A stretch of DNA of 26,878 nucleotides from positions 1 to 26,878 of IMG/VR virus record IMGVR_UViG_3300046804_001515, one strand, 5' to 3'. The notes under the pieces are model-generated. The model was not told the DNA's origin. It made no database searches and saw only the letters and a program-made list of their open reading frames with translations. This stretch comes from a virus. A program made the translations under genes and the position numbers. Positions within the stretch are counted from its first letter, which is position 1. Each line of letters begins with the position of its first letter. Of this stretch, positions 10,196-18,152 are shown piece by piece.

Positions 10196-10447
10196 TTACA
10201 CCCCTGTAATGATGCGTTTGTCTTGGGCTTCGGCCCCGATCTTGATGGTCTTGCCAATATGGGCAACAGCCACATTGAGAAGCTCACTTGCTTGGATTTG
10301 TGTCTCAGCGGCTTCAACAATGATGCGGCCCACTAACTCAGACAACCCAAGGATAACTTCACCATGATTGAAACCTTTGTCGTTCAAGGCCGCGTTAGCT
10401 TCCAAAACAACACCGACAACTTTTCTCTGATCTATTTGATATGACAT
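10196..10447 (-). CDS. Small hypothetical protein upstream of primase
   Basis: This is an 83-residue acidic, mostly helical protein without cysteines or membrane segments. I do not recognise a family. Residues 24-60 form an alternating hydrophobic/acidic pattern (GEVILGLSELVGRIIVEAAE) consistent with a helical bundle or dimer. It starts six bases after AGGA and its stop is three bases from the primase ATG, so the two are translationally linked. A role with the replication proteins on either side is suggested only by position. Confidence 0.75.
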   Translation of the reverse strand: MSYQIDQRKVVGVVLEANAALNDKGFNHGEVILGLSELVGRIIVEAAETQIQASELLNVAVAHIGKTIKIGAEAQDKRIITGV

Positions 10448-10524
10448 ATGTATTCCTGAAACAAAAGGGTGAGGGTACTAACCGCTCGTCCGCAAGCTAA
10501 GTTGCACGGCTTTCCCCTCGTTAA

Positions 10525-11412
10525 TTAGTCGTCGAAGTTCAGGTCGTCTAGGTTCAGATCGACTTCGGGTTCTGTAACCGCAACTGGCTTGGGTTCAGGT
10601 TTTGGCTCAGCCTTGGGTTTTGGTTTGGCTTCGGCCTTTGGCTTCTCAACCACTGGAGCAGGAGCTTCAATGACTGGCAGTTCATCAGCCTCGGTATGTG
10701 TACCGACAGTACCCAAGATGCTATGCACAACTTCGCTGTCCATGGCAGACTGCACTTCTTGGAACATGGCATCAGGCAACAGACCAACAGCTTTAAATGT
10801 CAGTTTAGGTGTAGCTTCTTCCATAACAAAGCCCACCTTGGTCACGACTGCACTGTAAGGTACACCGCGTTTAGCCAATCCACTGCCGTATTCGCTCAGT
10901 GCTTTGATGGATGCAGGGGGTACACGAATCAGGTATGGGTCATTGATGAGGCCAGGGGCTGCAATCGCCATACGCTTGGAATCCTGACATGCCTTGCCCT
11001 TGCCACCGTTGTCACCAATCTTGCTACCCCATTGGTTATGTGGGCAAGTTGCGCAAGATTTGGACTGGGGTTTGTCCACGCTTGAATCGGGTTTAGTGCC
11101 TTCATTGCTGAAGCAATCAGGCTTTTGGTTCTCGGCCTTCTCGTCGTAACCTTTGGCGTAGTACACCTTGGACAAGCCTTTGTTGGCTTTGATCAAGACC
11201 ACCTCAATCGCAGTTGCCGCGCTGTCAGGGTCTTTAGGGTTCATCATGGTTGTACGCTCACCACCACGTACGATGGTAAACACCTTGCCTTTGATAGAGA
11301 TAACTGGGAAGCCTGTATTGGCTGCTGCCAAGTCAGAGTTCAAGTCCTCAACGTTTACGTTCTTTAAGTATGCAGGCAGGTTGCCAGATTCAAATGGAAT
11401 GATTTCGCTCAT
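10525..11412 (-). CDS. Likely single-stranded-DNA-binding protein with zinc site and acidic tail
   Basis: A 295-residue protein starting eight bases after a GGAG. Residues 30-90 are beta-rich (FPVISIKGKVFTIVRGG), compatible with an OB-like fold. Cys100, Cys120, Cys123 (CATCPHNQWGS) and Cys142 form a probable zinc finger. A long Pro/Lys/Glu/Ala linker from about 245 ends in the acidic tip VDLNLDDLNFDD. An acidic C-terminal tail is the standard device by which SSB proteins recruit partners (bacterial SSB, T7 gp2.5), and the zinc insert recalls T4 gp32. Its position between primase and helicase genes fits. Assignment rests on architecture and context, not on a specific family match; an alternative is a recombination accessory protein. 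Confidence 0.6.
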   Translation of the reverse strand: MSEIIPFESGNLPAYLKNVNVEDLNSDLAAANTGFPVISIKGKVFTIVRGGERTTMMNPKDPDSAATAIEVVLIKANKGLSKVYYAKGYDEKAENQKPDCFSNEGTKPDSSVDKPQSKSCATCPHNQWGSKIGDNGGKGKACQDSKRMAIAAPGLINDPYLIRVPPASIKALSEYGSGLAKRGVPYSAVVTKVGFVMEEATPKLTFKAVGLLPDAMFQEVQSAMDSEVVHSILGTVGTHTEADELPVIEAPAPVVEKPKAEAKPKPKAEPKPEPKPVAVTEPEVDLNLDDLNFDD

Positions 11413-11432
11413 GTGTTTACTCCGGTTAAAAA

Positions 11433-11813
11433 TTATGATCTACGAACGTTGATGGTTCGTTCTACACGCCAGTCAATGCCGGGGGGCAGTGTCTCGTGTT
11501 CGTCTTTATATTGCTCGACTGCGGATTGCGCCACACGTTTTTGCAACATATGCCATGCGTTGTTTTCTTTACAAAACGTAATGAACGCATCGGGGTCTGC
11601 CACTGATGCAGTGGCTCGTGTAGATGTATACGCGGTGCCAAATTCTGTGCGAACAGAATCCATGCCTGTGGTCTCAAATGTTTTGAGCAGGGCCGCTTCA
11701 ATCTTGTCTAGTACTTCATCGACCTTGGCTATTTTGCCATCGTACTCAGCTTTCATCTGAGCTTTTTTGTCGCGTATTTCTACGTATTTTGCTACCAGTT
11801 CTGATATTTTCAT
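11433..11813 (-). CDS. Hypothetical coiled-coil replication-region protein
   Basis: The 126-residue product has an N-terminal helical coiled coil (residues 1-45, rich in Lys/Glu with regular hydrophobics), a short beta segment (SVRTEFGTAYTSTRATASV) and then DPDAFITFCKENNAWHMLQKRV. I remember similar unnamed proteins next to phage SSB and recombination genes, but I cannot give a function. The layout loosely resembles siphovirus Gp157-like proteins. The start is preceded by TTAGGATAAAT. It lies 20 bases upstream of the SSB-like gene, so the two are probably co-translated. Confidence 0.75.
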   Translation of the reverse strand: MKISELVAKYVEIRDKKAQMKAEYDGKIAKVDEVLDKIEAALLKTFETTGMDSVRTEFGTAYTSTRATASVADPDAFITFCKENNAWHMLQKRVAQSAVEQYKDEHETLPPGIDWRVERTINVRRS

Positions 11814-11870
11814 ATTTATCCTAAGGGGGTGTTAGCTTACTCTTATTTGGTGTGTTTGTGCTAAGTGTTT

Positions 11871-13436
11871 TCACTCATCTGATTCAATTCCTTTCATGAT
11901 TTCAAGTAGTGCACCTTGCAGTTTCTGCTTGGTGCGTAAGCGGGTGTAAATGCGTCTTTCAATATCCGATGCAGCAATGTGAGCAATCACTGTCGTTCTA
12001 GTCTGCCCAGGTCTTCGCACTCGTGCGCAGGCTTGTTCATACACATCGTTGCTGTGGATGGGTGCGTACCAAACAATATTGGTTGCCGCAGTTAATGTCA
12101 GCCCATGAGACATCGTGGCAGGGTTTGCCACCAGTACTCGCAGGCCAGTGCCGTTTTGGAATTCACCAAATATCCTGTCTCGCTCGGCCTTGCCAACGCC
12201 ACCATGGACAGCCGCAACTGACCACTCTTTAGACAGTTCCTCGACCAAGTGTTCAAGCACACCAGTCAGCGGTACGAACACAATGACTTTGCCTTCTGAA
12301 CCCTCGATCAATTCACGCAGTACGTCAAGCCTAGGCTTACTTGGTATGTTGATGTACTCACCGTCTTTGCCATAGGCAACTCCGCAAGCAATCTGCACAA
12401 GCTTGTTGGCTTTAACTGCCTCGTTGACTGCAAGGACCTCACCGCCTTCGTATTCAGTTATCAGCTTCTCAAGCATACCCTTGTATGCCACCTTCTGCTC
12501 ATCAGTCATCTCAACATCGCGGTTGATAAATGTTTGCTCAGGCAAGTCAATACAGTCGTCAAGTGCAAAACGTACAGCAGGTTGCATCACCTTCTTGACT
12601 GTCTCAACTGCATCGTGGCGAGGCACCCATTTGAACTGTGTGATCTGCTTCATGACCGAATCACGGAACTGACCAAAGTACTTAGGCACATCGGGGTTGG
12701 TTGGACATACGATACGGCATTGAGCCCATGCGTCTGTAGGTTCGTGTGGTGTGGGTGCACCAGTCAGAGCCCATATACGTCTGTGCGTCTGCTTGTTACA
12801 TATGCTGTTTAGAATCTTCCAACGCTCTGTACTGGCATTTCGGAACATCGCAATTTCATCGACAATAATTAAGTTAATGTCGGGGCGCTCGGCTAACTCT
12901 TCCTGAATCGTTTTGATACCGTCGGTATTGATGATGTAGATATCAGAGGGTTGAGCCAGTAACTTCTTGCGACGCTCTCGTGAGCCATACACAACTGTGG
13001 CGTCTAAGTGTGGGAACGTTCTAAAGACTTCATCAGCCCAAGTACGCTCCATCGTAGACAGTGGACAGATAACCAATGCTTTGTTGACCAACTTGGCATC
13101 TCGCATATAGTCATACGCCCATAGTGACGTAACTGTTTTACCCAAGCCCATGCTGTTCAAACAGAACGCACGATCATTCATGGATAAAAAGTTTGCAGTC
13201 TCGATCTGTGCAGCAAAAGGCTTGAAACGACCAGGCCACTTATAGTAGTAGCTCATTGGGTCAGGGGCGTTAAACCCCAAGTTTCTCAGCACCTTAACTT
13301 CATCAGGTCTGTGTGGGACAGCCACTAATGTCTGCCCTTTGTGCGTTACCAACTTAGCTGTTGGTATCGGTGTGGTTACTCTCGTTGGATGTTTTAGTTT
13401 GAGGATTAGCGCCCTCTTATCTTGTCTGACTAGCAT
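11871..13436 (-). CDS. SNF2-like superfamily 2 DNA helicase/translocase
   Basis: The 521-residue protein carries the full SF2 motif set. Motif I is SMGLGKTVTSLW (Walker A at 96-101), motif Ia is ALVICPLSTMERTW, motif II is IIVDEIAMFRN (DEIA 193-196) and motif III is ALTGAPTPH (225-228). In the second RecA lobe, KVIVFVPLTGVLEHLVEEL and ANPATMSHGLTLTAATNIVWY are followed by motif VI with QACARVRRPGQT. The lobe spacing and the ARVRRPGQ signature are those of Rad54/SNF2 translocases. Phage copies are thought to act in replication restart, recombination or protein displacement. Its ATG directly abuts the TAA of the HNH-like gene (TAAATG). No accessory chromatin-type domain is present, as usual for phage versions. 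Confidence 0.93.
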   Translation of the reverse strand: MLVRQDKRALILKLKHPTRVTTPIPTAKLVTHKGQTLVAVPHRPDEVKVLRNLGFNAPDPMSYYYKWPGRFKPFAAQIETANFLSMNDRAFCLNSMGLGKTVTSLWAYDYMRDAKLVNKALVICPLSTMERTWADEVFRTFPHLDATVVYGSRERRKKLLAQPSDIYIINTDGIKTIQEELAERPDINLIIVDEIAMFRNASTERWKILNSICNKQTHRRIWALTGAPTPHEPTDAWAQCRIVCPTNPDVPKYFGQFRDSVMKQITQFKWVPRHDAVETVKKVMQPAVRFALDDCIDLPEQTFINRDVEMTDEQKVAYKGMLEKLITEYEGGEVLAVNEAVKANKLVQIACGVAYGKDGEYINIPSKPRLDVLRELIEGSEGKVIVFVPLTGVLEHLVEELSKEWSVAAVHGGVGKAERDRIFGEFQNGTGLRVLVANPATMSHGLTLTAATNIVWYAPIHSNDVYEQACARVRRPGQTRTTVIAHIAASDIERRIYTRLRTKQKLQGALLEIMKGIESDE

Positions 13437-13700
13437 TTATTTTCCATAAGCACCTATTTGCCGTTTTCTCCAGCCTCGGTTGGTTTCTTTATCTACCACA
13501 CGCAAGTTTGATTTGGCATTGGTGCCGCCACCGTCCAGCATCTTCTTGTGGTCAACGTCTTTGCCATCGCCCTTGTGTACCTTGCCATCACGTGCCATCT
13601 CTGCTCGTGCTTGGTTACGCATCTCGCGTTTCTTAACTTGCTCAGGACGTGCGTTGTATGCCTTGTCATAAGCCGCTTTTGTTGGTCCGCCTTTGTTCAT
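13437..13700 (-). CDS. Small HNH-like protein
   Basis: An 87-residue, very basic protein. The C-terminal half reads DVDHKKMLDGGGTNAKSNLR, followed about ten residues later by NRGWR. This fits the minimal HNH pattern (DH...L..GG...NL.....N), with no zinc-binding cysteines. HNH proteins nick or cut DNA, and small phage forms often sit near terminase or recombination genes. The start follows GAGGTGAAGA and overlaps the end of the VRR-NUC gene by 35 bases; the stop touches the helicase start. The N-terminal 40 residues look unstructured. Catalytic activity is not certain because only part of the beta-beta-alpha-metal motif is obvious. Confidence 0.65.
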   Translation of the reverse strand: MNKGGPTKAAYDKAYNARPEQVKKREMRNQARAEMARDGKVHKGDGKDVDHKKMLDGGGTNAKSNLRVVDKETNRGWRKRQIGAYGK

Positions 13701-13983
13701 TCTTCACCTCTAAAAAGTCAATAAGTTGTTGAACATCATCGACCACGATAGACCATCCACCGTGATCAAAGATAGCTTCTAATGTACGTTCTTGGTTTGC
13801 AGTTGTACATCCCCGCTTCCCCGGGGCCTTAGTCTCTACACCAATAAACTGTCCACGATCGCAACAGATAAAGTCAGGTATGCCGACTACACCCATGCCG
13901 TTTTGCATCGGCATGAAGAACCAAATGTTGCGTTTCTTTAGTTCTTTCTTTACGGCTTCTTTAACTTTACCTTCAGGAGTCAT
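13666..13983 (-). CDS. VRR-NUC domain nuclease
   Basis: A 105-residue stand-alone VRR-NUC protein. NGMGVVGIPDFICC, GQFIGVETKAPGKRG and the following NQE supply the expected catalytic G..D, (E/D)xK and Q positions of this PD-(D/E)XK subfamily. Phage VRR-NUC enzymes are small structure-selective nucleases, and the family includes FAN1. I use the ATG at 13983 (MTPEGK) rather than a GTG at 14001 because it forms an ATGA overlap with the upstream stop. It lies in a block with another PD-(D/E)XK nuclease, an HNH-like protein and a helicase, pointing to recombination, branch processing or host-DNA degradation. Confidence 0.88.
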   Translation of the reverse strand: MTPEGKVKEAVKKELKKRNIWFFMPMQNGMGVVGIPDFICCDRGQFIGVETKAPGKRGCTTANQERTLEAIFDHGGWSIVVDDVQQLIDFLEVKNEQRRTNKSGL

Positions 13984-14297
13984 TTTCCACCCCCGCCCCA
14001 CTCCATATAAGTACTGCCTTTGTGTTGGTATACAGCCAAGCTAGGTACTTTGCAATTGCTTTCACACCAAAACTGAATTAACAATCCGTGTCTACGTCGG
14101 CTAGGATTGAGACTTTCTAATGAGTCTTCAGTTCGAACAGTAATTTCCCCGCTCTCAGCAACTTTTGTTACTGTGGTTTTCACTGCGTCTTCGTTGCGGT
14201 CAAAGACAAATACATCTGCGTGGTGCAGATTGGTTCCACCGCATACTGGGCATATAATTGCATCATCGTATTCGCTTGTTTGAATTAGTAATGTCAT
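13980..14297 (-). CDS. Zinc-ribbon phage protein of unknown function
   Basis: The 105-residue protein begins with a strand and then CPVCGGTNLHH; a second cysteine pair lies in FWCESNC after a beta-rich middle (residues 35-85). Two cysteine knuckles flanking beta strands suggest a zinc ribbon. The C terminus is YMEWGGGGK, a feature I have seen in unnamed phage proteins. It is joined to both neighbours by ATGA overlaps (14294-14297 and 13980-13983), so it is made together with the two nucleases and may be a partner of one. I cannot assign an activity. Confidence 0.75.
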   Translation of the reverse strand: MTLLIQTSEYDDAIICPVCGGTNLHHADVFVFDRNEDAVKTTVTKVAESGEITVRTEDSLESLNPSRRRHGLLIQFWCESNCKVPSLAVYQHKGSTYMEWGGGGK

Positions 14298-14947
14298 TGC
14301 TTATCCTTGTAGAACTCACACGTTTTAACTGGACACCATCCTTTACACAGACCCGAGGGTCGGCAAGGCCAAGCATCACGCTCGTAAGCTGATTCCAACT
14401 TACGCACCTTCGGAATGAATGTTTGCCAAATCATCGGCACTTGGTCCCGCGTAAACGTTTCCTTGTCGATCTTTTTGTCACGCATCCACACGAATCCAGT
14501 CACCACAGTATTGACCTGTGGGTATATTGCAAACGTATATCCGGCATACAGCATCAGTTGATGAGTCAGCTTACGCTTGCCTGTTTTGTAATCAAGGTTG
14601 ACTGCCTTGTCACCATTGACGATAAGTAAATCAGCGATACCTCGAGTCCAAGCGTTACCCCATGGAGCAGGTTGGAAATTCTCATCCAGTGCCATCTCAA
14701 CTTCACAGAACTTTTCACCCGCCATGTTGGATATCTTGGTAGCCAAACCTTCCCACTGAGTCATGCCCTCTGGCAAAGGCGTACCATCTTTGATACGATA
14801 TTCCATAGCTTCATGCACCCGCCCACCCCACAGCGTGGCTTCCGTGGGAGGCTCTACTACGTCTCGTTTGACACGCACGTGATAAAACTGTCGAGGGCAG
14901 TTCTCGAACTTTTCAAGCTGACTAAATGTCCAAGCGGGTATGCTCAT
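14294..14947 (-). CDS. PD-(D/E)XK nuclease of the RecB/Cas4 type with probable Fe-S cysteines
   Basis: The 217-residue protein has the RecB/Cas4 nuclease pattern: an N-terminal FSQLEKFENCPRQFYH with Cys17, WGGRVHEAMEY (His45), then GIADLLIVNGDKAVNLDYKTGKR, giving Asp106, Asp119 and Lys121, and HQLMLYAGY (Gln130, Tyr134). A C-terminal group Cys195, Cys201, Cys205 and Cys210 together with Cys17 provides more than enough ligands for an iron-sulfur cluster like those in Cas4 and AddB. Such nucleases resect DNA ends during recombination. The start follows GGAACATCT. A 77-base gap separates it from the polymerase stop upstream, and its stop overlaps the next gene (ATGA). Confidence 0.9.
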   Translation of the reverse strand: MSIPAWTFSQLEKFENCPRQFYHVRVKRDVVEPPTEATLWGGRVHEAMEYRIKDGTPLPEGMTQWEGLATKISNMAGEKFCEVEMALDENFQPAPWGNAWTRGIADLLIVNGDKAVNLDYKTGKRKLTHQLMLYAGYTFAIYPQVNTVVTGFVWMRDKKIDKETFTRDQVPMIWQTFIPKVRKLESAYERDAWPCRPSGLCKGWCPVKTCEFYKDKQ

Positions 14948-15024
14948 AGATGTTCCGCCCGAGGGGTAAAAACCTCAGGTATTGGTGTGTATGTTAGGGC
15001 ATCCATAGCGTATGTCAAGGGGTT

Positions 15025-16875
15025 TTATTTGGCATCTGCATAATTATTTCCAATGTCTCCTTCACACGACACTGGCAAGTTGGCACACCACTTCGGAGGC
15101 ACTGACATTGTGGTCGTCATAAACTCAAGCGCCCACTGTGCGGCACTTCGTGGAACTACACATACCACCTCATCGTGCACAGTCAGAGCAACTTTGTATC
15201 GGCAGTCGGCTAGTGGGTTGTCGTTCTTGCGCATCTCCATGTCGATTTTCGCCATCTGATCGAACACAACAATCCTGGCAAGTGCTTGGACTACGTTCTC
15301 AACTACCTTACCACCGTATATCTTGACAGGACCATAGCGACCTTTGTACTCGCATCCATCACCGGACTTACTCAGTTCAGGATAACGAATCATTGTGCCG
15401 TTGGGTAAGTGGATGCCTTCAGGTGTACAGCGTAACTCGATGCCAACACCGAATGTTGTCTCATAACCCTGTGCCATTTTGTCCAGTGCCTTCTGCGCAT
15501 CCTTCCATAGCTCGGCAATCATGGCGTACTTGGTTCGGTATGTCGTCACAGTCTGCTTGGCTTCGCCTGCATCCATATCAACTGAGATACCACCTTGACC
15601 AATCTTCAATGTACCTTGGAACTTATCAGGTCCCATGCCGTAGCCTAGGCCCAAGATGCAGGTCTTACCAACAAACCGTTCAACCTTGTCTGCTTTGGTG
15701 ACAGGCTTGCCATACACGATCGATGCAAACTTGGAATAAATATCCACGCTGTTGCGGAAGTCAACAAGCAAGTCTTCTTGGCCCGCCAGCCACGCGACAA
15801 CTCGTGCTTCAATCTGTGCTGAGTCCACTGCAACAAGTACATGGTTCTCAGGTACTGTGATTGAACGTCTAAGTGCACCGCCCCTTGGCAGGTTCTGCAA
15901 GTTCATCTTGTCACCACCCGATGCACGACCAGTGTGCGCACCCCAGTAGTTCAAGAGGATTGGCAGTGCCCCGCGATCAGCGATACCCAAAAACGATTCG
16001 GTCCTCGTTTCTTCCAGTGTGGATTTAATTCCAAGTCGTGCCGCAACGACAGCTTGTACTGCAGTGTTGGGATGCTCAAGCAGTGCCTTGAACTCGTAGT
16101 CAGTCTTACTGAACGCATACGCTTCTTTATTAGTGCGCAGGCTTGTCTTGACTGGCGGCTCAACGCCTAACTTCTTCAGCACTTCAGCAAACTGTGGGTT
16201 GGACATGAGTGCATCTCTACCAATCGACAGGTCAATACGCTCCATCAGTTTGGCTTTCTTGTCTTGCACACTGTTCAGGTGAGCAATCAATACATCCTTA
16301 TCCAACTCAAGCACTGGGTCAGTGAACATGCGTATCATCAGGTCTTGTATATACAGTTCCTTGGGAGGGTTGTCTTTCTTCAGGATGTTGTACAAAGTCC
16401 AAGTAAGTTCTGTATCGTTGTTGCAGTAGTCACCGTACTTGGCAAGGTCCTCAGGGGTAAAATTACTGCGTCTTTTACCAAGCGCATTTACTACCTCTGT
16501 GCCTTTTTGCCCGATGTCATACTTGTCAGCCAATGCCTTGAGTGAACCACCGACAGTCAAGCCTGTGATAGGTCGCGCCATGGACAGCGTATCTAAATAG
16601 TACTTGGGCATGATGTTGTAACGCCAAGCAAGGATGGCTCCATCAAACGCCATGTTGTGACAGATCAAGTAGCTGTTTGGAATGTCTAGTTCTTCCAGTG
16701 CCATAGCGATCTCGCCATTGGAACCAGTCACCCACTTGGCAGGCTCAGTGTTGATCTTGTATGAGAAGCCAATCACCTCGAACTGCGGGTCACGTATGTA
16801 CGCCTCGGTTGTCATCTTGGACAGACTAAACTCTTTTGAGTAGTAGGTCTCAAAGTCCAGTGTGATGTATTTCAT
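15025..16875 (-). CDS. polA-like: Family A DNA polymerase with 3'-5' exonuclease
   Basis: This is the replicative polymerase, 616 residues, without a 5'-3' exonuclease domain, as usual in podoviruses. Exonuclease motifs: LDFET (6-10), CHNMAFDG (72-79) and YCNNDTELT (150-158). Polymerase motifs: YWGAHTGRASGGDKMNLQNLPRG region (310-332), motif A VDSAQIEARVVAWL (350-363; Asp351 and Glu356), motif B with Arg400, Lys404 and GYG (411-413), and motif C TVHDEVV (Asp near 577). The position matching E. coli Pol I Phe762 is Leu408. The start lies after AGGAAC and overlaps the small HTH gene (ATGA). Glutaredoxin lies close upstream and the nuclease block downstream. All catalytic residues appear intact. 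Confidence 0.95.
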   Translation of the reverse strand: MKYITLDFETYYSKEFSLSKMTTEAYIRDPQFEVIGFSYKINTEPAKWVTGSNGEIAMALEELDIPNSYLICHNMAFDGAILAWRYNIMPKYYLDTLSMARPITGLTVGGSLKALADKYDIGQKGTEVVNALGKRRSNFTPEDLAKYGDYCNNDTELTWTLYNILKKDNPPKELYIQDLMIRMFTDPVLELDKDVLIAHLNSVQDKKAKLMERIDLSIGRDALMSNPQFAEVLKKLGVEPPVKTSLRTNKEAYAFSKTDYEFKALLEHPNTAVQAVVAARLGIKSTLEETRTESFLGIADRGALPILLNYWGAHTGRASGGDKMNLQNLPRGGALRRSITVPENHVLVAVDSAQIEARVVAWLAGQEDLLVDFRNSVDIYSKFASIVYGKPVTKADKVERFVGKTCILGLGYGMGPDKFQGTLKIGQGGISVDMDAGEAKQTVTTYRTKYAMIAELWKDAQKALDKMAQGYETTFGVGIELRCTPEGIHLPNGTMIRYPELSKSGDGCEYKGRYGPVKIYGGKVVENVVQALARIVVFDQMAKIDMEMRKNDNPLADCRYKVALTVHDEVVCVVPRSAAQWALEFMTTTMSVPPKWCANLPVSCEGDIGNNYADAK

Positions 16876-17120
16876 TTTTTGTTCCTAATGTGGTCGGGCT
16901 TGGGACAGTTATCGGGTACGTCGACAACAACCCACACCGCTGTCAAGTTATTCCTGTACCTTGCCGTGATATACCGATCAATATAGACACCAAATACAGA
17001 TTCAAGTGACTTCCTAACTGAGCGATAACTGATTCCAGTCATCTCTGAAATTTGTCGTGATGTCAAACCATCCGGATGCTCTATCAAAACTTTTCGGATG
17101 GTGTTGTGGTTACTTTTCAT
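16872..17120 (-). CDS. Small winged-helix DNA-binding protein
   Basis: An 82-residue protein. Residues 1-45 (HNTIRKVLIEHPDGLTSRQI, then SEMTGISYRSVRKSLES) read as a helix-turn-helix of the MarR/GntR-like winged type: a first helix, a DGLTSRQI second helix and a recognition helix after GISYRSV. A beta wing follows (YITARYRNNLTAVWVVVDV). It probably binds DNA, and its position just before the polymerase suggests either autoregulation or a replication role. ATGA overlaps join it to both the 31-codon gene upstream and the polymerase downstream. No ligand-binding domain is present. Confidence 0.75.
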   Translation of the reverse strand: MKSNHNTIRKVLIEHPDGLTSRQISEMTGISYRSVRKSLESVFGVYIDRYITARYRNNLTAVWVVVDVPDNCPKPDHIRNKK

Positions 17121-17212
17121 ACAGGGGCGTCTTCCTCGTTCTCAGGGTTGAACTTAGGCTTGCGTTGGTCTTTGTGCTTGGGGTTTGGAAAGGGTGGGAA
17201 AGGCCAAGTCAT
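17117..17212 (-). CDS. 31-residue proline-rich micro-gene
   Basis: A 31-codon ORF (MTWPFPPFPNPKHKDQRKPK at its N terminus, ending NEEDAPV) fills exactly the gap between the glutaredoxin and HTH genes. It has ATGA overlaps at both ends (17209-17212 and 17117-17120). That double coupling is the main reason to call it. The peptide is Pro-rich and basic, then acidic, and probably unfolded. I know no family. A chance ORF would be unlikely to match both junctions. Confidence 0.65.
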   Translation of the reverse strand: MTWPFPPFPNPKHKDQRKPKFNPENEEDAPV

Positions 17213-17436
17213 AGCTGTTCCAATGCGGCTTGTAGCCCCGCAAGTCCGCCAACACGTTGGTCATCAATGAATATCTGTGGCATCTGCCGCACATCAGGAT
17301 AACGCATGATCAGCTGCAGCATAACGTCAGGTTCACTAACATCCAATTCAGTGTAGTCCAAGTTGTTTGCCTTGAGCAGTTGCTTAGCCATCACACAGTT
17401 GGGGCAGTTGTGCTTTGTATAAACTTCAATCTTCAT
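17209..17436 (-). CDS. grx-like: Glutaredoxin
   Basis: A compact 75-residue glutaredoxin. MKIEVYTKHNCPNCVMAKQL carries the dithiol site CPNC (11-14), a cis-proline is in QMPQIFIDD and the glutathione-binding GG is in QRVGGLAGLQ. It would reduce disulfides, classically those of ribonucleotide reductase, supporting dNTP supply; no reductase gene is in this window. I chose the ATG at 17436 because AGAGG lies nine bases upstream; two ATGs at 17442 and 17445 are too close to that site. It sits two genes upstream of the DNA polymerase, an arrangement I recall from HMO-2011-like phages. Confidence 0.92.
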   Translation of the reverse strand: MKIEVYTKHNCPNCVMAKQLLKANNLDYTELDVSEPDVMLQLIMRYPDVRQMPQIFIDDQRVGGLAGLQAALEQL

Positions 17437-17596
17437 AGTCATCATCCTCTTCCATGTGTTCTTGAATGAGCTGAACCTTCACGATATCTAGGATGCCAAG
17501 TACGGTTGGCAAGATCATTGCGTCCTCGTACTTGTAGATTACCGCCAAGAGTTCACCGAGCATTCCATCGGCTAACTTGCCTTGTGATAAGTTCAT
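17426..17596 (-). CDS. Hypothetical 56-residue acidic protein
   Basis: The ORF begins MNLSQGKLADGMLGELLAVI and ends HMEEDDDYED. It starts in an ATGA overlap with the stop of the wHTH gene and runs 11 bases into the glutaredoxin gene. It is helical and amphipathic with an acidic C-terminal tip. No family is recognised. The gene fills a 150-base gap with no other coding explanation and uses the operon's usual overlap, so I consider it real. Confidence 0.75.
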   Translation of the reverse strand: MNLSQGKLADGMLGELLAVIYKYEDAMILPTVLGILDIVKVQLIQEHMEEDDDYED

Positions 17597-18141
17597 CCTT
17601 CAAATACCTTCTTGAGTTCAAGGTACACAGCTTTGGCCAAGCCAACAGACATTGAGTTAACAAGCTGTTCAGCACTTGGATTACTTGTGAGTGAAGTTGG
17701 TGGTATGGCCAGGGGCCCTGCAGTTGACAATACAGCCTGCTTTTTGGCTTTGTACTTGGCAGTGTACTGACGCTGTTTGTCGCGCTTGGCCTTCTTTTCC
17801 AACCGAACGGCATGTGCTTTGGCAAGTGCTTCGTGCCTGTTGAATGTCGGGTATACATCTCCAACTGCTTGATACACATACATTCCGCTATCGCTTTTCG
17901 AACGGCTAAGTATTCCACGGTCTAGCATCTGCTTGAGGCGAGTGGATATCCCAGTCATGTCACCATTGCTCACCGCGTTGGCTACCTGAATGCTTGAGAT
18001 GTCGGGAGTTGCTTTGATTGCATCCCAAATTTCTCTGCTGACGTTGGTTTTGTCAGTCGTGATAGGTGACGGTGCATCTACTACATCGTCGTCGAATTTA
18101 AGGTCGTTAAGTTTCATGAGTTCGCTCCGTAAGTCAGGCAT
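17593..18141 (-). CDS. Winged-helix protein with basic C-terminal segment
   Basis: A 182-residue protein starting after AAGGAG. Residues 35-95 (SREIWDAIKATPDISSIQVA, then a DMTGISTRLKQMLDRGILSR region and SGMYVYQAVG) form a credible winged helix-turn-helix. A very basic helix follows (KAHAVRLEKKAKRDKQRQYT), then a Pro/Ser linker and a short amphipathic C-terminal helix. It probably binds DNA and is a candidate regulator or nucleoid-type protein. It lies 11 bases after DUF3310 and overlaps the 56-residue gene by ATGA. I know no specific family. Confidence 0.8.
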   Translation of the reverse strand: MPDLRSELMKLNDLKFDDDVVDAPSPITTDKTNVSREIWDAIKATPDISSIQVANAVSNGDMTGISTRLKQMLDRGILSRSKSDSGMYVYQAVGDVYPTFNRHEALAKAHAVRLEKKAKRDKQRQYTAKYKAKKQAVLSTAGPLAIPPTSLTSNPSAEQLVNSMSVGLAKAVYLELKKVFEG

Positions 18142-18152
18142 GTAAGTTCTCC

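Noticed and set aside
14961-14981. Imperfect inverted repeat GAGG/CCTC between polymerase and nuclease genes
   Set aside because: The stem is short and has no T-tract on either strand, so I do not call it a terminator.
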